Below are positions 32,032 through 36,479 of a stretch of DNA of 36,479 bases, in pieces; positions within the stretch are counted from its first letter, which is position 1; each line of letters begins with the position of its first letter. The DNA is from QAMX01 sp964515055 (lineage in GTDB: Bacteria; Bacillota; Clostridia; Oscillospirales; QAMX01). Location: contig CAZEUG010000019.1 of NCBI GenBank assembly GCA_964515055.1, positions 1 through 36,479 on the forward strand, given 5' to 3'. The position numbers were made by a program, and so were the translations under genes. The notes under the pieces are model-generated. The model saw nothing but the letters and a program-made list of their open reading frames with translations, was not told where the DNA came from and did no database searches.

Positions 32032-33195
32032 ATGAAACACGCACTGATTGTTCGCACACTTGCTGCGCTGGGCTGTCTCGCCGGTCTGGCGACCATTGTC
32101 ACCGCCTGTACCCGCCAGAAAACAACCACAGACCCATCAGCCGCACCCGTTTCCGTGAACAAATCGAGCGAAGACGCCGTGTCCGCCGCTGAGGAAAAGG
32201 GCTATCTGGTTGTCAGCCGGTATCTGCCATCGGACGGCAGCGAAGATGTGTCCGATCGGTTGCAGCAGCTGATCGACGAGAATCCGAACCGCACTCTGTT
32301 TTTCCCGGATGGGACGTATCTGATCGGCAAGCCCATTCTGACCCCTGCTGATCCGGAAAAGAGTGTGGATCTTCAGCTTTCCAACTATGCAGTGATCAAG
32401 GCCACTGATTCCTGGAATACCTCTGAGGCCATGATCCGGCTTGGGGCAAAGGAGCCCAAAAACGATACCCATACGCCCGGCAGCAACTATTCGCTGACCG
32501 GCGGCATTCTGGACGGGAACGGAGTCGCTTCCGGTGTATCCATTGACGGTGGGCGTGAAACCAAGGTTCACAACGTCTCCATGAAGAATGTTCACATCGG
32601 GCTGTACATCAAGTACGGAGCCAACTCCGGCTCATCGGACGCCGACATTTCGGATCTCAGCATCATCGGAACCGGCCATCGTGATTCTGTCGGCATTCTC
32701 CTGGAGGGCTATGACAACACGCTGACCAACATCCGAATCGGGCACGTGTTTACCGGTGTCATTCTGCGTTCAGCCGGGAACTCTCTGCGCAACATCCACC
32801 CGCTCTATTACAGCGATTATACCGATTATGCCGACAGCTGTGGCTTCTACGATCAGGCAGGCAACAACTGGTTCGATTTCTGCTACAGCGATCATTTCGC
32901 CATCGGATTCCGCATGGCAGACGGATGCTGCAGCTTTTACGACAACTGCTTCTGTATGTGGTGGTGCGGGCGTGAAGGCAGCCACACCGTTGTTCGAGCC
33001 GACGGTTCCTTCGATTCCATCATGACCAACCTTCGTGTGGGGTTCTTTGACTCGCAGACGGAGAATATCATCCTGACGGAGGGGCGTTCCGGCGGGAAGG
33101 GCGTTTTGGAACGCGTCATCGTCCGCACGGATCTTCCGCTGACAGGTGAAGCTTATCGCGACTATCTGACAGGCGGCGAATTATTCCCCGGCTGA
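32032..33195 (+). CDS. Pectin-lyase-like (right-handed beta-helix) lipoprotein
   Basis: The 387-residue protein opens with a lipoprotein signal (LAALGCLAGLATIVTAC, lipobox TAC), so it is likely anchored outside the membrane. Residues about 60-120 include FFPDGTYLIGKPI, the start motif of Pectate_lyase_3-type proteins, and the rest carries repeated short beta-strand/turn units (LTGGILDGNG, VHNVSMKNVHIGLYIK, LTNIRIGHVFTGVILRSAGNS) of a right-handed beta-helix. Cysteines cluster near DGCCSFYDNCFCMWWC. I see no clear catalytic triad of GH28 or a lyase, so the role (glycan binding, lyase, phage-tail-like fold) is open. ATG at 32032 follows GGGGAG by five bases; earlier in-frame Mets lack a ribosome site. 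It is a single-gene unit. Confidence 0.8.
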   Translation: MKHALIVRTLAALGCLAGLATIVTACTRQKTTTDPSAAPVSVNKSSEDAVSAAEEKGYLVVSRYLPSDGSEDVSDRLQQLIDENPNRTLFFPDGTYLIGKPILTPADPEKSVDLQLSNYAVIKATDSWNTSEAMIRLGAKEPKNDTHTPGSNYSLTGGILDGNGVASGVSIDGGRETKVHNVSMKNVHIGLYIKYGANSGSSDADISDLSIIGTGHRDSVGILLEGYDNTLTNIRIGHVFTGVILRSAGNSLRNIHPLYYSDYTDYADSCGFYDQAGNNWFDFCYSDHFAIGFRMADGCCSFYDNCFCMWWCGREGSHTVVRADGSFDSIMTNLRVGFFDSQTENIILTEGRSGGKGVLERVIVRTDLPLTGEAYRDYLTGGELFPG

Positions 33196-33214
33196 TTGTT
33201 CACCACAAAAAACC

Positions 33215-33255
33215 AAATCCGGTATGGAGAGCAATGCTCCATACCGGATTTTTTT
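33215..33255 (+). terminator. Terminator of the beta-helix lipoprotein gene
   Basis: Fifteen-base arms AAATCCGGTATGGAG and CTCCATACCGGATTT with a seven-base loop and a run of Ts to 33255. It lies 20 bases after the stop. Confidence 0.9.
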
Positions 33256-33283
33256 CGGTGCCGTGTATTTTTCGGGTTGGCAC

Positions 33284-33313
33284 TTGACAAGATACCCGTA
33301 TAGGGTATATAAT
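33284..33313 (+). promoter_or_regulatory. Promoter of the csoR-copA operon
   Basis: TTGACA (33284-33289), an 18-base spacer and TATAAT (33308-33313). The spacer contains the first CsoR-like palindrome, so bound repressor would block polymerase. Confidence 0.85.
33292..33308 (+). promoter_or_regulatory. CsoR-type operator 1
   Basis: ATACCC (33292-33297), five bases and GGGTAT (33303-33308) form a palindrome inside the promoter spacer. Known CsoR sites have the same A/T-rich flanks with C and G tracts facing the centre. Confidence 0.75.
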
Positions 33314-33340
33314 AACAATACCCCATATGGGTATTGTTAT
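33312..33340 (+). promoter_or_regulatory. CsoR-type operator 2
   Basis: Twelve-base arms ATAACAATACCC and GGGTATTGTTAT around CATAT make a perfect 29-base palindrome across the start of transcription. Its centre is 26 bases from that of operator 1. The core ATACCC-N5-GGGTAT is identical in both. Confidence 0.8.
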
Positions 33341-33371
33341 GGCCGGTCATTCCGTCCGGAAAGGAGTCCCC

Positions 33372-33668
33372 ATGGAAAATTGCTGTTCTTTGCAGAGGAA
33401 AGAGCGAACAGCCGAGGAAATCAAAAAACTGACCAACCGGCTGAACCGGATTGAGGGTCAGGTGCGCGGCATTCGCAGCATGGTCGAGAGCGGTGCATAC
33501 TGCCCGGACATTCTGGTGCAATCGGCTGCCGTCAACGCCGCCATCAACGCATTCAACAAAGAGCTGCTCGCCAGTCACATTCGAACCTGCGTCGTCCGTG
33601 ACATTCGCAACGGACAGGACGAGGTCATTGATGAGCTGCTTTCCACGCTGCAAAAGCTGATGAAATAG
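33372..33668 (+). CDS. csoR: Copper-sensing repressor CsoR
   Basis: The 98-residue all-helical repressor has the DUF156/CsoR order LNRIEGQVRGIRSMVESGAYCPD, then the SHIRTC segment. The Cys of YCPD, the His of SHIRTC and its following Cys make the C-H-C copper(I) site known for CsoR, so copper and not nickel/formaldehyde (RcnR/FrmR lack this set) is the best call. Copper binding releases DNA and allows copA expression. ATG at 33372 has AAGGAG five bases upstream; the longer frame from 33327 overlaps operator 2. The palindromes at 33292-33340 are its likely binding sites. copA starts 30 bases after the stop. Confidence 0.93.
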   Translation: MENCCSLQRKERTAEEIKKLTNRLNRIEGQVRGIRSMVESGAYCPDILVQSAAVNAAINAFNKELLASHIRTCVVRDIRNGQDEVIDELLSTLQKLMK

Positions 33669-33698
33669 GTCGTTTTTCAGAAAGGTTGTGAGACAACA

Positions 33699-36245
33699 TT
33701 GATCAGGCAATATCGCGTGACAGGCATGAGCTGTGCCGCCTGTAGTGCCCGCGTCGAAAAGGCCGTTTCCGCGTTGCCAGGCGTCACCGCCTGCACGGTC
33801 AATTTGCTGACAAACTCCATGGGGGTAGACGGTGATGTCGCGCCGCAGGCCGTCATCGATGCCGTCGTCAAGGCCGGGTACGGCGCCTCACCCAAGGATG
33901 CTGCCCCCTCCCCTGCCGTGCAGGAGGAAGCCGCATTGGAGGATCATCAGACGCCTGTCCTTCGGCGTCGACTCTGCTGTTCCATTGTTTTTCTGCTGCT
34001 TTTGATGTATTGCTCCATGGGGCACACCATGCTCCACTGGCCATTGCCTGCGTTTTATCAGAGCAATCCGGTTGCACTGGGTCTGACGCAGCTTCTGCTG
34101 GCCGTCATCATTCTGGTGATCAATCAGAACTTTTTTGTCAACGGCTTCCGGGCGCTCTTTCGTGGCGCACCCAATATGGATTCGCTGGTCGCGCTCAGCT
34201 CTGCCGCCGCTTTTTCCTACAGCACCTATGTGTTATTTGCGCTGACTGTTGCACAGGCGCACGGCAATTCAACTTCCATGCAGCACCCTGATTTTTATTT
34301 TGAATCTGCTGCCATGATCGTGACGCTCATCACCGTTGGAAAGATGCTGGAGGCTCGTGCCAAAGGCAAAACCACTGATGCGTTGAAAAGTCTGATGCGC
34401 CTTGCGCCGAAAACTGCAACCGTTCTGCGGAACGGAGAATCCGTCATCATTCCCATTGAGCAGCTGCAGGTCGGTGATCTGTTCACCGTCCGTCCCGGAG
34501 AAAGCATTCCAACCGACGGCGTCGTCGTAGAAGGCATCAGCGCCGTCAACGAATCGGCTTTGACCGGCGAAAGCATTCCGGTTGACAAGGAAGAAGGCAG
34601 TCCCGTTTCCGCCGCAACGATGAACCTGTCCGGCTTTTTGACGTGCCGAGCCACTCGAATCGGCGCAGATACGACGTTTTCGCAGATCATCCGGATGGTC
34701 AGCGATGCCTCCGCGACGAAAGCGCCCATTGCCAAAATTGCCGACCGTGTTTCCGGCGTGTTCGTTCCGGTTGTCATCTGCATCGCCATCCTCACAACGG
34801 TCATCTGGCTGATTGTTGGGCGGGCGTTCGGGTACGCTCTGGCTCGCGGAATCTCCGTGCTGGTGATCAGCTGTCCCTGTGCGCTGGGGCTGGCAACGCC
34901 GGTGGCCATCATGGTCGGCAGCGGTGTGGGCGCCAAAAACGGAATTCTCTTCAAAACGGCTGCCGCATTGGAGGCAACCGGTCACGCCGACATGGTTGTG
35001 CTGGACAAAACCGGCACCATTACAACCGGTAGGCCCAGTGTGACCAACCTGCTGCCGGTTGCCGGAATCAGCGAAGCGGCGCTGCTGGCGCTGGCCTATT
35101 CATTGGAAGCAAAGAGTGAGCATCCGCTGGCTCGTGCAATTGTGGAGCGGGCGATTCAGGAGCAGCTCCATGCAGAGGAGGTTTCGGAATTCCGGGTTTT
35201 CCCAGGAAATGGGCTGTCGGCCATTTTGGACGGTAGAGTGTTACGCGGTGGAAACGCTGCGTTCATTGAGCCGCACATCTCCATTCCGGAGGACATCCGC
35301 GCCGCAGCTGCGCATTGGGCGTCCGAAGGCAAGACCCCGCTCTATTTCAGCGCCGACAACCGTTTATGTGGTGTGATTGCCGTTGCCGACACCATCAAGC
35401 CCGACAGCCGTCAGGCCATTCAGGCGTTGAAAAACATGGGGCTCACTGTCGTCATGCTGACCGGGGACAATGTGCTGACCGCCCGCGCCATCGGCGAGCA
35501 GGCCGGTGTCGACGAGGTGGTGGCCGGTGTATTGCCGGACGGAAAGGCCAACGTCATCCGGCAGTTGCAGCAGTACGGCAAGGTCGTCATGGTGGGTGAC
35601 GGCATCAATGATGCGCCGGCGCTGACGTGTGCCGATACCGGGATCGCCATCGGTGCCGGAGCGGACGTCGCCATTGACAGCGCGGACGTCGTCCTGATGC
35701 AGAATCACCTGCAGGATGTTCCCGCAGCTATTCGTCTGAGTCGGGCTGCTCTGCGGAACATCCATGAAAACCTGTTCTGGGCGTTCTTTTATAATTCAAT
35801 CGGCATTCCGCTGGCAGCCGGTGCCCTGATTCCGTTCGGGCTTACGCTGAGTCCGATGTTCGGTGCAGCGGCCATGAGCCTGTCCAGCTTCTGTGTCGTT
35901 TCCAACGCACTGCGTTTGAATCTGTTTATACCGCACGAGACGCGCCACGATCGAAAAAGACGGCGGCGCACTCTGCCGGAATCCGTCATCCATCAAAACC
36001 TTCAAAGAGAGGAGCTTTTGCATACCATGAAAAAGACCATTCAAATCGAGGGCATGATGTGCCCGCACTGTGAGGCCACCGTCAAAAAAACACTGGAGGC
36101 GCTCCCCGCCATTTCCGCTGCCGAGGTTTCGCACACAAACGGAACTGCGGTCATCACACTGTCCGCTGCTGTCGATGATGCACTGTTGAAGCAGACCATC
36201 GAAGACAAGGGATACACTGTGACCGGTATTCAGTCGAACAACTGA
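33699..36245 (+). CDS. copA: Copper P1B-type ATPase with C-terminal CopZ-like domain
   Basis: The 848-residue pump exports Cu(I) across the membrane. It has an N-terminal metal-binding domain GMSCAAC (9-15), eight helices, TGES (289-292), CPC in SCPCALG (391-397), DKTGT (Asp436), SEHP (473-476), GDGINDAP (633-640), and the YN and MSLSS sets (Tyr698-Asn699, 726-730) that mark Cu(I) specificity. After the last helix, about 25 basic residues lead to a full HMA domain, GMMCPHC (785-791), which looks like a CopZ chaperone fused in frame. The start is TTG at 33699 (AAAGG at 13 bases); no in-frame ATG gives an intact first domain. csoR precedes it in one operon. An internal start at 36027 may yield free CopZ. 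Confidence 0.95.
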   Translation: MIRQYRVTGMSCAACSARVEKAVSALPGVTACTVNLLTNSMGVDGDVAPQAVIDAVVKAGYGASPKDAAPSPAVQEEAALEDHQTPVLRRRLCCSIVFLLLLMYCSMGHTMLHWPLPAFYQSNPVALGLTQLLLAVIILVINQNFFVNGFRALFRGAPNMDSLVALSSAAAFSYSTYVLFALTVAQAHGNSTSMQHPDFYFESAAMIVTLITVGKMLEARAKGKTTDALKSLMRLAPKTATVLRNGESVIIPIEQLQVGDLFTVRPGESIPTDGVVVEGISAVNESALTGESIPVDKEEGSPVSAATMNLSGFLTCRATRIGADTTFSQIIRMVSDASATKAPIAKIADRVSGVFVPVVICIAILTTVIWLIVGRAFGYALARGISVLVISCPCALGLATPVAIMVGSGVGAKNGILFKTAAALEATGHADMVVLDKTGTITTGRPSVTNLLPVAGISEAALLALAYSLEAKSEHPLARAIVERAIQEQLHAEEVSEFRVFPGNGLSAILDGRVLRGGNAAFIEPHISIPEDIRAAAAHWASEGKTPLYFSADNRLCGVIAVADTIKPDSRQAIQALKNMGLTVVMLTGDNVLTARAIGEQAGVDEVVAGVLPDGKANVIRQLQQYGKVVMVGDGINDAPALTCADTGIAIGAGADVAIDSADVVLMQNHLQDVPAAIRLSRAALRNIHENLFWAFFYNSIGIPLAAGALIPFGLTLSPMFGAAAMSLSSFCVVSNALRLNLFIPHETRHDRKRRRRTLPESVIHQNLQREELLHTMKKTIQIEGMMCPHCEATVKKTLEALPAISAAEVSHTNGTAVITLSAAVDDALLKQTIEDKGYTVTGIQSNN
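36027..36245 (+). CDS. Possible internally started CopZ-like copper chaperone
   Basis: In frame with copA, an ATG at 36027 (residue Met777) begins a 72-residue HMA domain with MKKTIQIEGMMCPHC, a typical CopZ start. GAGAGGAG (36007-36014) lies 12 bases before it. If used, the operon makes both the fused pump and a free chaperone. The alternative is that the domain only acts as part of CopA. Confidence 0.4.
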   Translation: MKKTIQIEGMMCPHCEATVKKTLEALPAISAAEVSHTNGTAVITLSAAVDDALLKQTIEDKGYTVTGIQSNN

Positions 36246-36260
36246 GGGGGGTGTGTCCGT

Positions 36261-36302
36261 CGGATACCGGCCATAGGGCAGCCGTCCTCTGACCGGTATC
36301 CG
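36261..36302 (+). terminator. Hairpin after copA
   Basis: Ten-base arms CGGATACCGG and CCGGTATCCG enclose a 22-base loop, beginning 16 bases after the stop. No U-tract follows directly; a T-run occurs 32 bases later (36334-36341). It may be a processing or partial termination site. Confidence 0.5.
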
Positions 36303-36362
36303 ATCGGCAGCCATGCAGCCCTCCCCTTCCGGAATTTTTTTGAAAAAATTTGCGTTTCCCCC

Positions 36363-36391
36363 TTGACAAACGCAATCGTCTCTGCTATAAT
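36363..36391 (+). promoter_or_regulatory. Promoter of tRNA-Gln
   Basis: TTGACA (36363-36368), 17 bases and TATAAT (36386-36391), both perfect, 14 bases before the tRNA. It shares most of its bases with the tRNA-Gly promoter at 3231-3259. Confidence 0.85.
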
Positions 36392-36404
36392 ATATCTCGT
36401 TCGG

Positions 36405-36478
36405 TGCGGAATTGTGTAAGGGTAGCACGACAGACTCTGACTCTGTTTGTCTGGGTTCAAATCCTAGTTCCGCAGCCA
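36405..36478 (+). tRNA. tRNA-Gln (CUG anticodon)
   Basis: A 74-base cloverleaf fits: acceptor TGCGGAA with TTCCGCA, discriminator G and encoded CCA (36475-36478). The anticodon stem ACAGA/TCTGT encloses CTCTGAC, giving anticodon CTG, which reads CAG. U1-A72 at the top of the acceptor is characteristic of bacterial tRNA-Gln. The T-arm shows GGTTCAAAT. Further tRNAs may follow beyond the window. Confidence 0.94.
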
Positions 36479-36479
36479 A

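Noticed and set aside
36334..36351. Inverted repeat AATTTTTT...AAAAAATT as terminator of copA
   Set aside because: It is purely A/T with almost no stable stem and lies just before the tRNA-Gln promoter; it is probably a chance A/T stretch.
35796..36479. Minus-strand open frame reaching the right window edge
   Set aside because: It runs antisense through tRNA-Gln, its promoter and the copA 3' end.

Overview
The window looks like chromosome of an endospore-forming, anaerobic Firmicute, most likely a clostridial (Oscillospirales-like) species of moderately high GC. Support comes from spoIIID, the T-box leader of ileS, purple-book -35/-10 promoters with strong Shine-Dalgarno sites, the paired TIGR03915/TIGR03916 genes, DUF4358 and ECF S-component genes, and lipoproteins instead of outer-membrane proteins. 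The taxonomic call is inference from gene content; no marker was searched. I see no phage, transposon, integrase or CRISPR array: this is dense housekeeping and accessory metabolism.

Layout. 1-9.8 kb, all on the minus strand: the 5' part of gdhA, an exporter-type ABC half-transporter behind a purine-PRT-like gene, tRNA-Gly, then a GH36 alpha-galactosidase and an Axe2-like SGNH esterase downstream of ileS, which has a complete T-box leader and consensus promoter. 9.8-13.5 kb: a GDPD-PHP two-domain protein, spoIIID (plus strand, with a sigma-E-like promoter), and two zinc-ribbon membrane proteins. 13.5-18.7 kb: a five-gene minus-strand operon TSCPD protein-asnS-ECF S component-aspartate-type aminotransferase-purB. 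18.8-21.5 kb: a three-gene ABC-2 exporter on the plus strand. 21.5-25.1 kb: a minus-strand operon nrdR-xseB-ispA-large esterase. 25.2-26.9 kb: two lipoproteins (SGNH hydrolase and DUF4358). 26.9-29.0 kb: the uncharacterised DNA-repair-associated pair TIGR03915 and radical-SAM TIGR03916, preceded by four copies of an 8-mer that resemble SOS operators. 29.1-31.9 kb: metK, an orphan MacB/LolD-type ATPase and tcdA. 32.0-33.2 kb: a beta-helix lipoprotein. 33.3-36.2 kb: a copper module, csoR plus copA with CopZ fused at its C-terminus, under two CsoR-like palindromes. The window ends in tRNA-Gln(CUG).

How the genes fit together: the copper module is self-contained (sensor, pump and chaperone domain). 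GH36 plus the SGNH esterase, and separately the large alpha/beta hydrolase, suggest use of acetylated plant oligosaccharides. The asnS operon is themed on aspartate/asparagine use. The most interesting little-described unit is the TIGR03915/3916 pair with its repeated GAACAAAT operator sites, followed by the GDPD-PHP fusion, the large esterase with a second, serine-less hydrolase domain, and the CopA-CopZ fusion with an internal start.
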